A stretch of DNA of 64,000 nucleotides from Haematococcus lacustris (Eukaryota > Chlorophyta > Chlorophyceae > Chlamydomonadales > Haematococcaceae): assembly GCA_030144725.1 (NCBI GenBank), contig JASKMD010000020.1, positions 3,965,000 through 4,028,999 of the forward strand, in the 5' to 3' direction. Shown piece after piece: positions 43,115 through 53,628 of this stretch. Position 1 is the first letter of the stretch. Every line of letters starts with the position of its first letter. A program made the position numbers and the translations under genes. Under the pieces are notes generated by a model, which did not search any database, was not told the DNA's origin, and worked only from the letters and a program-made list of their open reading frames with translations.

Positions 43115-43623
43115 TTACATGGTGTCCCCTGGGTCCTGGACCGGCTGTGCCCAAGCGCCCAAATGTGTTAGCAGTAGGCAGCACTTAGCATGGACGTTCA
43201 GGCCCTGAGCACTCTGGCCAAGGCCGTAGTGCTCCAACAAGGTTGTCAATTGCGGTGCCCGAAGTGCGAGGGCTGACTGAAGTGTAACGCGCTGGTGAGT
43301 AGGCTCAGCACCCTCCTCGTTTCGTAACCAATGTAACAACTGGTTGGGGGCAGCCCCTTTGTTGTTCAGGCGGGCAACAGAGTTCGACATGAGCGAATGT
43401 CAATCTTCAGCTCCTGAAATCCCTGTTGCATGCCCTGCTTGTGCGCCCGCAGCTCATCTCGTATCCCGCTGATGGATGCGAGAACCTGCTGTTGAAAAGC
43501 AGCGTCCGGCGGTGGATGAGCGGCAACAGCTTGCTGTTTTTCCTCCGTGGCCTGCGCGACTGCTTTTTGTGCTTGCACGAGCTGTCCCAGCGAGGCTGTC
43601 AACACCACATTTTGACCGGACAT
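43115..43623 (-). pseudogene. Coiled-coil transposon protein, frameshifted copy (unit 3)
   Basis: Same two overlapping frames (43623-43366 and 43390-43115) and the same one-base deletion as unit 2, so the deletion predates duplication of units 1-3. Confidence 0.85.
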
Positions 43624-44033
43624 AAGTTATCGGTGCCTTCGTCCTTCGGCCTCGCAGTTGACAGTCTTGCGCACAGACTTGCAACATTTCAAGCCTGACA
43701 GCTGATTTTGTGTGCCACACATTTGTCACACCTGGGTCCCACGACGATGTTTGGGATGACGACGACGTGATGCTGTGATGCATCGTTTGACATCGTGATG
43801 CGCCAAGCTTGCAGCTTTCTGTACCGGGTACTGCTGGCACGACGCATGGCTTGCACCGAAGTTGGGCTGTCTAGGTCAGCCCTGGTTATGGCGGCCTTGT
43901 CGTGTCTGCACTGAGCGCCATGCCGGTCCTGTGCCACAGCCCGTGGCCAGTAGCAGAGCGATTAAAGGTTGAGGCGAAGACCAACAAGCTCAGCATCAAG
44001 CTATTGGGCCTTGTTGGGTCACTATGATGAATT

Positions 44034-45502
44034 GCCACCCTGGCCACCAACTACTTTGGCACCGTACAGCTTACAGAGGCGCTGCTGCCTATGATGCCTG
44101 ACCACCAGGGCCGGGTCGTCACAGTCAGCAGCCGGGCTGGTCTCACCTCCATCATCAGGTATCCGAACCTGCGACAGAGGTGGGTGCTGCCCTGCCCCTG
44201 CCCCTGCCCCTGCCCCTGCCCCTGCCCCTGCCCCTGCCCCTGCCCCTGCCCCTGCCCCTGCCCCTGCCCCTGCCCCTGCCCCTGCCCCTGCCCCTGCCCC
44301 TGCCCCTGCCCCTGCCCCTGCCCCTGCCCCTGCCCCTGCCCCTGCCCCTGCCCCTGCCCCTGCCCCTGCCCCTGCCCCTGCCCCTGCCCCTGCCCCTGCC
44401 CCTGCCCCTGCCCCTGCCCCTGCCCCTGCCCCTGCCCCTGCCCCTGCCCCTGCCCCTGCCCCTGCCCCTGCCCCTGCCCCTGCCCCTGCCCCTGCCCTTG
44501 CCCCTGCCCCTGCCCCTGCCCCTGCCCTTGCCCCTGCCCCTGCCCCTGCCCTTGCCCCTGCCCCTGCCCCTGCCCCTGCCTCCGCCCCTGCCCCTGCCCC
44601 TGCCTCCGCCCCTGCCGCCGCCATATCTGTCCTTGCCCTGCACTCTCCATCCCCTTCCTTGCTGTCTACACCCCTTCATCATGCCCCTCAGGTTCAGCAG
44701 TGCCCGCACCACAGCCGAGGTGGATGCCCTAGCGCAGGAGTTCCTGGCCGCAGTGCAGCGCCCTGAGCTGCTGGCGCCTCAGGGCTGGCCCCGCTCCATG
44801 TACGGCGTTTCCAAGCTATGCTTGTCCACGTATTGCCGCACCCTGGCAGCGCGGATGGAGCAGCGGGGCATCACCGTCAATGCATGCTGCCCTGGATGAG
44901 GACCCTTTCTTGGGCCTGACTGCGACAAAAACCTGGTCTTGTCTGCTGGCCTAGCCTGTGCTCATGCCTGCTTGACCTGCATCGCTGACACTGACTTCGT
45001 TGTTCTTGCCGATTGCTTATCTTTCATCACAATTGCCACCGGCTTGTTCTGTCAGAGTGTTGAAAGTGCTGCGCCAATGCCCTGGGCACCACAGCCTGCT
45101 CCTCCTGTGCCGGGGTCAGGCATGTGTGGTGGTTAGGGCACCCCTGCCTGCACCAGTGGAGCAAGTACTGGGGTTGCAGCTGATGCAGCCCCAGCCATCA
45201 CAATCAGACACCAACACCCACGCAATGTTGAGTTAGGGTTATGACCACCATCATGATCAGGCCCCAACCCCAACACTCAAAGTGAAATCCAATTACAGTC
45301 AGCAGCTGGGCTGTGCCCACAGTGGCCTCTTGCCCACAGGCGCCCACACCCCGCGCTGTGCAGGTGGTGCCGCACGGACATGAGCAGCCAGGGCGGCAAC
45401 AAGAGCGCAGCAGAGGGAGCCGACACCCCGGTCTGGCTGGCGCTACGCTCACCAGATAGCACTGGAGGGCTGTGGGGTGAGCGAAGGCAGCTGGCGTATT
45501 GA
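44034..45502 (+). pseudogene. Dehydrogenase exons 5'-7, copy 4, with lost splice donor
   Basis: Truncated exon 5 (44034-44179), exon 6 (44692-44895) and exon 7 (45364-45502). The exon 6 donor GGGTGAGG is GGATGAGG here, so the GT dinucleotide is gone. Exon 6 would read through into a TGA two codons on. Confidence 0.9.
44188..44605. repeat. CCCCTG hexanucleotide array, unit 4
   Basis: One hexamer longer than the array of unit 3; otherwise the same variant pattern. Confidence 0.97.
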
Positions 45503-46237
45503 CCTGCTCGCACACCAAGGAAGGTCACCGGCCACACACAAAGTAACTACTGCATGGCTTGTCCCAGTGACACATGCAAACAGCCAGAGACAGTCACTGC
45601 CATGAGGTTTCTAAAGCATTCCAAAGCCCAGCACGTGGCAACCCCCACAAGCACTGTAGCGCTTAGTATCAGCCCCAAGGTGGTCAAGCTTTAGAGCTGG
45701 CTCCGCGAATGCTGTGGTGGTGGGGCTATGAGTTGACCAACAACGCTCCACGACAATGCATGGTAGAGGGGAGTCCCTAGTCACGGGAGGGACATCGTTG
45801 CTGCATGTGCCACTTCAAATGTAATTGAAGGCAAAGAAGGTCTGACTGTGTTGAAACATTAGAGCGACTGTTGATGAACCATGATTAAAACCATGTCTTC
45901 ACGCATCTTACACAGAGCGTCATTCAATGTCACGCCTGCTTTGACTCACTAGCATTTGTTTTAACAGACAAGGACTGCCACCGCACTGGAGCCACTCCTG
46001 TACCATGCCCAACCATGGCATAAGCCTTACATGCACAAGCCTCGCATGCTCAATGCCACACATTCAGCAGCTGCATTGCGGATTGCCCACAAGCACCCGG
46101 CAAGCGACATGTGACATGATAGAGACAAGGTTGCCATTCAGATGGTCGCACTTTACCCGCTACCTGCAAGTGTAACAAGATGCACTGTTCGCTACATTGA
46201 AGAATGTGAAGAACGTCCACATGGTGTTGTAATATAC

Positions 46238-46777
46238 TTACATGGTGTCCCCTGGGTCCTGGACCGGCTGTGCCCAAGCGCCCAAATGTGTTATCAATAG
46301 GCAGCACTTAGCATGGACGTTCAGGCCCTGAGCACTCTGGCCAAGGCCGTAGTGCTCCAACAAGGTTGTCAATTGCGGTGCCCGAAGTGCGAGGGCTGAC
46401 TGAAGTGTAACGCGCTGGTGAGTAGGCTCAGCACCCTCCTCGTTTCGTAACCAATGTAACAACTGGTTGGGGGCAGCCCCTTTGTTGTTAAGGCGGGCTA
46501 CAGAGTTCGACATAGAGCGAATGTCAGTCCTCAACTCCTGAATTCCCTGTTGCATGCCCTGCTGCTCCTGCAGCTGCTGCTGCATCAACCGCTGGTGCTC
46601 CTTCAGCTCATCTCGTATGCCGTTGATGGATGCGAGAACCTGCTGTTGAAATGTACCATCCGGCGGTAGATGGGCGGCAACAGCTTGCTGTATTTCCTCC
46701 GTGGCCTGCGCGACTGCTTTTTGTGCTTGCACGAGCTGTCCCAGCGAGGCTGTCAACACCACGTTTTGACCGGACAT
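46238..46777 (-). CDS. Coiled-coil protein of a dispersed transposon, intact copy
   Basis: 179 codons starting MSGQNVVLTASLGQLVQAQK, with a Gln-rich coiled-coil segment (residues about 60-85, LMQQQLQEQQGMQQGIQEL) and a C-terminal globular-looking part (APNQLLHWLRNEEGAEPTHQ, LTTLLEHYGLGQSAQGL). It is the only unbroken copy; units 1-3 have a one-base deletion and a shorter coiled coil. A paralogue begins the chimeric ORF at 58237-58974. The reading frame runs to GACACCATGTAAGTAT, which is a good splice donor, so more exons may follow downstream. Function unknown; possible roles are a structural or oligomerising partner of a transposase, but no catalytic motif is visible. Confidence 0.6.
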   Translation of the reverse strand: MSGQNVVLTASLGQLVQAQKAVAQATEEIQQAVAAHLPPDGTFQQQVLASINGIRDELKEHQRLMQQQLQEQQGMQQGIQELRTDIRSMSNSVARLNNKGAAPNQLLHWLRNEEGAEPTHQRVTLQSALALRAPQLTTLLEHYGLGQSAQGLNVHAKCCLLITHLGAWAQPVQDPGDTM

Positions 46778-47157
46778 AAGTTATCGGTGCCTTCGTCCTT
46801 CGGCCTCGCAGTTGACAGTCTTGCGCACAGACTTGCAACATTTAAAGCCTGACAGCTGATTTTGTGTGCCACACATTTGTCACACCTGGGTCCCACGACG
46901 ATGTTTGGGATGACGACGACGTGATGCTGTGATGCATCGTTTGACATCGTGATGCGCCAAGCTTGCAGCTTTCTGTACCGGGTACTGCTGGCACGACGCA
47001 TGGCTTGCACTGACTAGGTCAGCCCTGGTTATGGCGGCCTTGTCGTGCCTGCAAAGAGCGCCATGCCGGTCCTGTGCCAGCCCGTGGCCAGTAGCAGAGC
47101 AACTAAAGGTTGAGGCGAAGACCAAGAAGCTCAGCATGAAGCTGTCAGGCCTTGTAG

Positions 47158-47685
47158 GGTCACTATGATGGCTGTGATGCTGTAGGCCTTTGTAGCTGCG
47201 TATTTGCGCTAACCAAGGCACCAAGCATCTGTATGGGACCAAGCACCCAAGCACCTGTATGGGTATAGATTGCATAGGAGTTCAACGGACTAGGTCAGAC
47301 GACGACGTTACCCAGGGTAACTTACCCTCCTATTGCATGGTAACCATTGTCTCATGCAATATAGGCCATCTGCAACTAGGTGAGCAAATTTCATTTTGAA
47401 TAAGAAAGCAACAGATAGAGGAGCAGCACCCCAAACTGGCAAGTGCCTCGCAGACCACTATTGCAGCTAGTTGAAGCTCATTTGCTCATATGCACTTACG
47501 GCGGTCCGGCCTTCGGCATCTGTGCGACCGCCAGCAAAGAGCCCCCGGAAGCGCAACTGACAACCACCCGCCAGGCCATCTTCCCTGCTGCTTCCACTGT
47601 CATGCCCAGCATGCCATTCATGGTCAGCACACTAACCAACACCACCATTACAACCAGCATTAGTGTCACCACCACCACCCTTGAC
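47158..47685. other. Spacer to the right of the tandem array
   Basis: Contains short repeats (CCAAGCACC) and a plus-strand Thr-rich frame (TNTTITTSISVTT, about 47630-47680) that recurs at 48670-48710. It resembles an exon but has no recognisable family. Confidence 0.35.
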
Positions 47686-48600
47686 AGGCCAACAAAACTC
47701 ATTCAACAAGGAACAACATGTCGGCCTATGGGTAATCTCACTCAGCTACTACAAGTTGTAGCATCCTCGGTCGCACCCTTGATGAACACAAACCCCAAGT
47801 CGATGGCACGTTCCTGGGGCAAACCCCCTGACCACTGGGCACATCATGAAAACTAACAGCTTAACGCTTAAAAGGATATCAGCCCGTTGCACTAGAAAAA
47901 ACACTAGTGAACTAGCTAAGAGCCCTAGAGTGAGCCATGGCTCTAGGGCTCGGGTAGTGATGGACTGCTCCACTAGGAAGCTCCATTGTGGCTACAAGTT
48001 TATTAATCGCTGCTGCTTTTGGCGATACCTGCAAGCACATAGGGCCACGACATATGCTTAGTGTGCGGGGCTATGTGCGGGGTTATGTGCGGGGCTGTGT
48101 GCGGGGCTATGTGCGGGGCAACAAGTGCTATGTGCGGGGCAACAAGGGCAAGGGGCTTACCTTTCAGAGAGGTGCCTGGCCGTTTGCGGGGCCGTGTTCT
48201 ACGGGGCCGTGTACCATTGTTTACTGCGCGGTCACGAATTAGTGCGTCGATCTGCGAACACAAGCACAAGCAATGGTTTAGAAGGCTAAGTGCTATAGTG
48301 CGGGCTGCTATAGTGCGGGGCTGCTGCTTTGAGACGGAGCTTACCTTAACCCGCGGTTGCAGCTTGGGGCCCGAGCGGTAATCAGAGCAGGCCGCCACGC
48401 CTGCTCCAAGTAACATGGCAACCTGTGGCAAACGGAGCCTTTTCATAGTGTCCGCTGTCACACTGTGCGCTGTCCTTTGACAGCCGTTGCATTTGCTGAC
48501 GCGTCCTTAGCTGCTAGTTAGCTGCTGACAGTTGAGACCTGCAGGGGAGACCTCAGCGGAGACCTCAGCGGAGACCTCAGCGGAGTCATCAGCTTACAGT
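47686..48600 (+). mobile_element. Dispersed non-coding element, long copy
   Basis: Left part (AACAAAACTCATTCAACAAG) and right part (CGCCACGCCTGCTCCAAGTA to the GAGACCTCAGCG repeats) are joined directly in the shorter copy at 6124-6395. A left-end copy is at 49303-49480. Between them lies a 12 bp minisatellite (CTATGTGCGGGG, 48060-48150). No transposase is seen. Confidence 0.7.
48060..48150. repeat. 12 bp GTGCGGGGCTAT minisatellite
   Basis: Five to seven imperfect units of CTATGTGCGGGG and related GGCAACAAG variants inside the dispersed element. Confidence 0.85.
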
Positions 48601-49156
48601 GCGGCGTAGCGGAGCGAGACAAATGAAGTTCAGTGGCGTAAAATGGCGTACTTAGCAGCCGAGAGCTAGCACAACACCACCATTACAACCAGCATTAGTG
48701 TCACCACCAGCACCTTGCAAGCATGCCAGCAGCACGTTGCCCCTATGCGCTCCGTGGTCAACGCTGCGCCAGGGACCTTTGGTGATTGGTTTGAGCAGCT
48801 GTTTATTGCGACGGCTGGCCTTAAGAATAGCACAGCAGGCGCCCAGCGCAGCTGGCTGCCCCACTCAGTCGCGGGGGAGGGTGCTACCCCTGCTGACTGG
48901 GCAGCCTCTCCCCTGCCCTTGCTTGGCTGACCTTGGCAGGCGGGTCGGGTGTGAAGGGCTTTGCAGCCTTGACTGCCATCGTCACAAAAGCAAATGACCT
49001 GATCAACCCTGACCCCTGACATGACCTCCTAAACCCCTGATCTCACCCTCCATGCGCCAAAACCTGCACCAGCCCCCCCTGCCGCCCTGCCTGGCATGGC
49101 TGCCTGGATGACGTCATGGGCACCTGAGCCTGAGCACTGGCCTGGCCTGAGCACCT
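48601..49156 (+). other. Unassigned exon-like frame and spacer
   Basis: 48670-48930 reads VTTSTLQACQQHVAPMRSVV and ATAGLKNSTAGAQRSW in a frame with balanced composition, preceded by a Thr-rich stretch repeated from 47640. It looks like a coding remnant but matches no family I recognise. The rest holds only short repeats. Confidence 0.3.
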
Positions 49157-49241
49157 ATAGGGTAGGATAGGGCTCTATCGACTCCTAGGGTTAGGGACCT
49201 AGGTTAGGGACACACACCGGCTCCCTGACTCCTGTGGAGAA
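49157..49241 (+). repeat. Fanzor-element 3' end, isolated third copy
   Basis: AGGGCTCTATCGACTCCTAG, GTTAGGGACCTAGGTTAGGG, ACACACACCGG and CTCCTGTGGAGAAG occur here in plus orientation. They match in inverted orientation the region just downstream of the Fanzor last exon at 59028-59125 and 61551-61650. The coding exon itself is absent here. Confidence 0.8.
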
Positions 49242-49302
49242 GTTGTGTAAGTTGTGTGGATGTGTAAGTTGTGTAAGTTGTGTGGATCAAAATGCTGCTT
49301 CA

Positions 49303-49480
49303 GGCCAACAAAACTCATTTAACAAGGAACAACATGTTGGGCTGTGGGTAATCTCACTCAGCTACTACAAACAAGTTGTAGCATCCTCGGTCGCACCCTT
49401 GATGGACACAAACCCCAAGTCGATGGCACGTTCCGGGGGCAACCCCCCCGACCACTGGGCACCTCATCAAAACTAACAGC
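49303..49480 (+). repeat. Left end of dispersed element, extra copy
   Basis: Matches 47686-47870, including GTAGCATCCTCGGTCGCACC and the following CACAAACCCCAAGTCGATGG, with small differences and a 4 bp duplication (CAAA). Confidence 0.85.
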
Positions 49481-49662
49481 TTAACGCTTAAAAGGATATG
49501 TGCAAGTGCTGAAGACATTGAGGACAGGTGTCACCCGGGAGGCCAGCATGCTGTGCTAGCTAGCAGGCTAGCAGGCTAATCCCCCTTGACCACTGGGCAC
49601 CTCATCAAACCTAACAGCTTAATGCTTTTGTAAGGCTAACAGCCTGTGCAAACTACTAGGGC

Positions 49663-50931
49663 CTACGCATTGTTGCGGGCCCGACCATCAATGCCCCGCC
49701 GGTACTCTGCAGCCCGGTGCAGCCTCTGCCTGACCTTGGGTAGCCGGTCATTGACCAGCTTGTAGCGCTGCTGGTACTCCTTGCCAACGGGGGGCAGGGC
49801 CCTCAGGTCAGTCCAGCGGCACAGCTCCAAGGGGCGCTGCTTGCTCTCCCCAATGCGTTGGAAGTTCAGGCAGGGGTTGGTGTCCCGGTCCAGCCACCTG
49901 CCCCATGGGGTGGCCTGGGGTGGTGGCACTGGGCCAGGTAGGGGCTGGGCAGGGGGCTGGTCCTGGGCAGGGGGAGGTGGAGGTGGTGGCTCCTGGGCTG
50001 GGGCAGGGGGGTCCTGAGCAAGGGGGGCTGGGGGAGGGGGAGGGGGAGGGGGGTTGGGCGGCACCTCATGGCACCACTTCAGGCCCCGCACACACTTAGC
50101 GTGACGCACGCTCCAGGCTGGGCGCAACAGCCGGTGGTTGACCTGGCCTTGAGGTCACCTTGCAGATGCACCTGGTCCAGCTCCTGAAGCTTGGCAACTG
50201 GCCAGGCACTGCTGGGCTGCTCGAACACGGCCACCTCACCGGGCAGCAGCCTGATGCGGCTGTGGTGGGGGCCATGCATTAGGTGCTCCTGCACACTTGC
50301 ATTGGTGAGCAGGTCCATGGCAGCCTTGATCTGTGGCAGCAGGCTGGGGTCTTCGACGTCCAACTGAACTGGGGGGGGCAGCTGGGCTGGGGGGGCTGCA
50401 CTGCGGGGTGAGTGGCGTGTGGGGAGGCGGGGGTGAGAGTAGGGAGGGCAGGCTGGGTCAGGTGGGGGAGGGAGGCATGGGGCTGGACCTGCTGCTGGGA
50501 AGCCTGGTGTGGGCTGGCCTAAGAAGCACTGGAGCAACATGGTCAGCGACATGACCGCTGCCAGGCAACACTGCATGCTGCCCATGGTCATGCGCTGGTT
50601 GGCCTGTGCCACCACTGCGTCGACTTCCTCTGGGCTCAGGTCAGGCTGCGCTGCCTCCACAAGGCCGCGAAAGGCTGCCTTGATAACCTGGCGCCGCTCT
50701 GCGATCACTTCCTGCTCACCCTGCCCCTGCCCCTCATCCTCTTGCTGCCCGCTGCCACTGGCACCTGCATTACATGGGACGGCACAGCACACGCGCAGAA
50801 CTTGATGCGCGGAGGCGGAATGTCGCGTGGACCACACTGAGTCGCGTCGTGAGGGGGGCCTAGCCTTCCGTCAAGCTTAGTGGCTTACCTACGGGGGAGA
50901 CGGGGCGCTTGCGTTTACTTTTCGGCGGCAT
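49663..50931 (-). pseudogene. Transposon gene with KRKR N-terminus and DRDTN-containing C-terminus, frameshifted
   Basis: Exon 1 (50931-50889) encodes MPPKSKRKRPVSPV, a basic nuclear-localisation-type start, and ends in a GTAAGC donor. Exon 2 begins at 50764 in matching phase and reads through an acidic Gly/Glu/Gln stretch, AERRQVIKAAFRGLVEAAQP, and LPGEVAVFEQPSSAWPVAKL to QVHLQGDLK near 50135. The next residues, GQVNHRLLRPAWSV, are in another frame, so one base has been gained or lost. The end reads CVRGLKWCHEV, a Pro-rich linker, GRWLDRDTNPCLNFQRIG, RPLELCRWTDLRALPPVGKE and a basic tail to the stop at 49663. The CxxxxxxC then DRDxN order recalls the zinc finger and RuvC-III motif of TnpB/Fanzor, but no RuvC-I or -II motif is present. 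Possibly a shortened derivative of a nuclease. A relative lies at 21360-21998. Confidence 0.55.
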
Positions 50932-51019
50932 CTCAGGGATTTAGCAACACCATCCAAGCGTGCTAGGGCGGGCATCAGGTCGCCATTCAACCGGAGTGCC
51001 GGCAACCGGAGTGGGGCGA

Positions 51020-51040
51020 TTACAGAATCACACAATTACA
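51020..51040 (-). promoter_or_regulatory. Possible TGTAA poly(A) signals for Kintoun gene
   Basis: On the minus strand TGTAA occurs at 51040-51036 and again at 51024-51020, about 105-120 nt after the stop codon at 51144. TGTAA is the usual polyadenylation signal in chlamydomonadalean algae. Confidence 0.5.
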
Positions 51041-51143
51041 CAACCACGGTAGTGTTGCTGGGATTCTGGCTGCTTCAGCCTGCCCTGCCCCGCCCTGCTG
51101 CTTCAGCCTGCAAAATGCTGCTTCAGCCTGCCCTACCCCGCCC

Positions 51144-52136
51144 TCAGTCGAGCTCCTCAGCCACAGCACGGGCAATGCGGGGTTTGAGGCGGACCCCCAC
51201 CCCTTGGCTTGATGCGCCATGTGGCCCGGCTGCTGCCGTGGCCCCTCCCACGGCCCCTCCCAGCCCCCCATGCCCACCCACCCCAGCTGCTGCCAATGCT
51301 GCCAGCGCCTGAGCAGCAGCGGAGGAGGGCCAGGGCCCTGACCCTGGAGCTGAGCTGGTAGGGTACGACCTCTCAGGCATGGCATCTTGGAGCACGCCTG
51401 GCTGTACATAACCAGTGGCAGGGCCGGCAGCAGCAGGGGCTGGCGCTCCATGCAAGTTGTGGTCTGTGGAGCTTGGTGGACCTGTGACAGGAGCAGGCCT
51501 GACAGCTGACCGGGGTGGGTGGGTGAGCTGCTGGGGGTCCAGGTAGTAGCCCAGGCCAAGGGCGCCCAGCTTGAAGACAGTGCCAGGGCGGGCGCCTGTG
51601 AATGCTGCAGCAGCCTGGAATTGGGGGGCCGCCACCTCCCCTTCTGCTACCCCCCCGTTCGCAGTGGCTTCTGTTGCCCCCGCGTTCGCCATTGCTGCCC
51701 CTGCCACTGCTACTGCTGCCCCTGCTGCCCCAGGGCCATGCAGTGCAACCCACCGCTGCTGGTTTGCTGTCAGGGCCGTGGCAGTAGACTGATCTTCAGG
51801 CAAGCCCCTCTCCCCCTGCTGCTGCTGCTGCTGGTCTTGCTGCTGTGGCTGCTCCCTCTCCCTATGCACTTGCTGCTCCTGCGGCAGTGCTCCCTGCTGC
51901 AGCTCCCCCTGCTGCTGTTGTGCATGCCCCTGCTGCTGCCCCTGCCCTCCCTGCTGTGTGGCCTGCTCCTCCTGCTGCTGCTGCTCCTCCTGCTCCTCCT
52001 TCTCCTCCTGCTGCTCCTCCTGCTCCTCCTGCTGCTGCTGCTCCTCCTGCTCCTCCTTCTCCTCCTGCTGCTGCTGCTGCTCCTCCTGCTGCTGCTGCTC
52101 CTCCTGCTGCTGCTGCTCCTCCTGCTGCTGCTGCTC

Positions 52137-52170
<34 letters not shown>

Positions 52171-53590
52171 TGTCGCTGCCTATGTGTAGCTCCACCCGCT
52201 GCACAGGCCTCCCCTGGGCCTTGATCCAGATCAGCAGCAATGGATTTGCTTGCACATGCAGGAGGAAGAAGGGTAGGAAGTGTGACATCCAGCTGCTGCT
52301 TCACTTTATCAAATTTAGCTTTGCCGCGCGTATCATCCACCGCATAAGGTAGCTCCAAGTCCAGTTTATACCTGGAACACAAGGACAGGCTTACATGGGT
52401 CAGTGTACTGCCAGCACAGGTTCGAATCCTAGTGAAAGCAAAACAGTGACCTGGCCTGGGATAAGGGTAAGGCTTGAGATTAAGGCTAATGGCAATCTGC
52501 GGAGCTGCGTCACAAAACCAGCAAAACAATCCACGGCATATCAAAGCAGTTCCAGCAGATTGACAGAGCAACTGCGGCGACGGCGACAGCAGCAGCTACG
52601 GCGGCGACAACAGCAGCAGCAGCAGTAACCAGTGCCCCAAGCAGCATCTCACCGTCCTGGCAGCAGCAGCTTAAGGTTGCGCCCAGCCACATCTAGGTCC
52701 AACCCTGCGGCCGATGTCTGGCCCGGCAGGAGCACACGCAGCACCAGGCAGGCAGGGCGGGACCCTGGGCAAGGGGCAGGCAACCCGCGGCCTGCATCCC
52801 CCCAGCTGTCACCCAGGTCCACCTGCACAGCGTACCACCACTAGCACACAGCCATCTTGCCAGGCAACCTCCACCTGCTGCTGCCCAACACCCCCTTCCC
52901 CAGACAGAGGTAACCCGGACCAAGGTCTCCCAAGACTTAACCGGGCTGCCTAATGGTCTGGGTGCCAGCCTGGACACCTGGCTAACTGACCCAGCCCAGT
53001 CCGTGTGCAGCCTCCTCCTATGCACCCCGCAAGCGCCTGCTCTGCTTCTTGCATCACGCTGCATCACTGTACTTTGCTGTGGAGCCTCTGAGCCAGAATC
53101 CTGATGTTTGCTGCTGTGTTGGGCTGGAGCCCTAGGCAGGTAGCACCTTCCCAGCCAATGGCAGCACTCGCAGCAAGCGCAGTAGGCATGTCCCACTCGT
53201 GGCCATGTGCCCATGCTCCCAATGCTTTTACAAAGTTCCACATGCCAAGGTGTGCGGAAGTCCTAGGCAGGCAGCACCTCCACTGCCGTTGCCATGACCA
53301 ACAGTGTACAACGGAGGCGCATGGAAACATAGCATGACAGCATCTCAGCATGAGGCCCCTTGCCCTGAGATGAGCCCTGTGATGTGATGTTGAAGGGCTG
53401 TGTGCTACCCATGTTGCAGCACCTCCTGCTGCGAAACCCTCCCTGACAGAAAACCCTACCATGATGTCACACCTGCTGCTGCTGCTGCTGCTGTCCGCAC
53501 CTGGTCCCGGTGTAGCACCTCCCAGCGGGGCGTAACCTCCCCCCCAGGGTGTAAGTAGCCAGGGGCCAAGCAGTCCCCCTAGCAACAGCA

Positions 53591-53628
<38 letters not shown>

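Larger units (their letters stand above)
40917..44033 (+). repeat. Tandem unit 3, 3117 bp
   Basis: Begins inside dehydrogenase exon 5 at GCCACCCTGG without its splice acceptor and ends at the same junction sequence. It includes exons 6-7, the CCCCTG array and the frameshifted transposon ORF. Confidence 0.95.
44034..47157 (+). repeat. Tandem unit 4, ~3.12 kb
   Basis: Starts at the same truncated exon 5 position as unit 3. It is 6 bp longer in the CCCCTG array, and diverges from units 1-3 in the transposon part after about 46090, where an older, intact sequence is present. Its right end runs into CACTATGATG at about 47160. Confidence 0.92.

Noticed and set aside
37671..44899. Gly-Gln, Arg-Gly, Ala-Gly, Pro-Leu and Cys-Pro repeat proteins
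   Set aside because: Artefacts of the CCCCTG arrays; only the attached exon 5 and exon 6 sequence is real.
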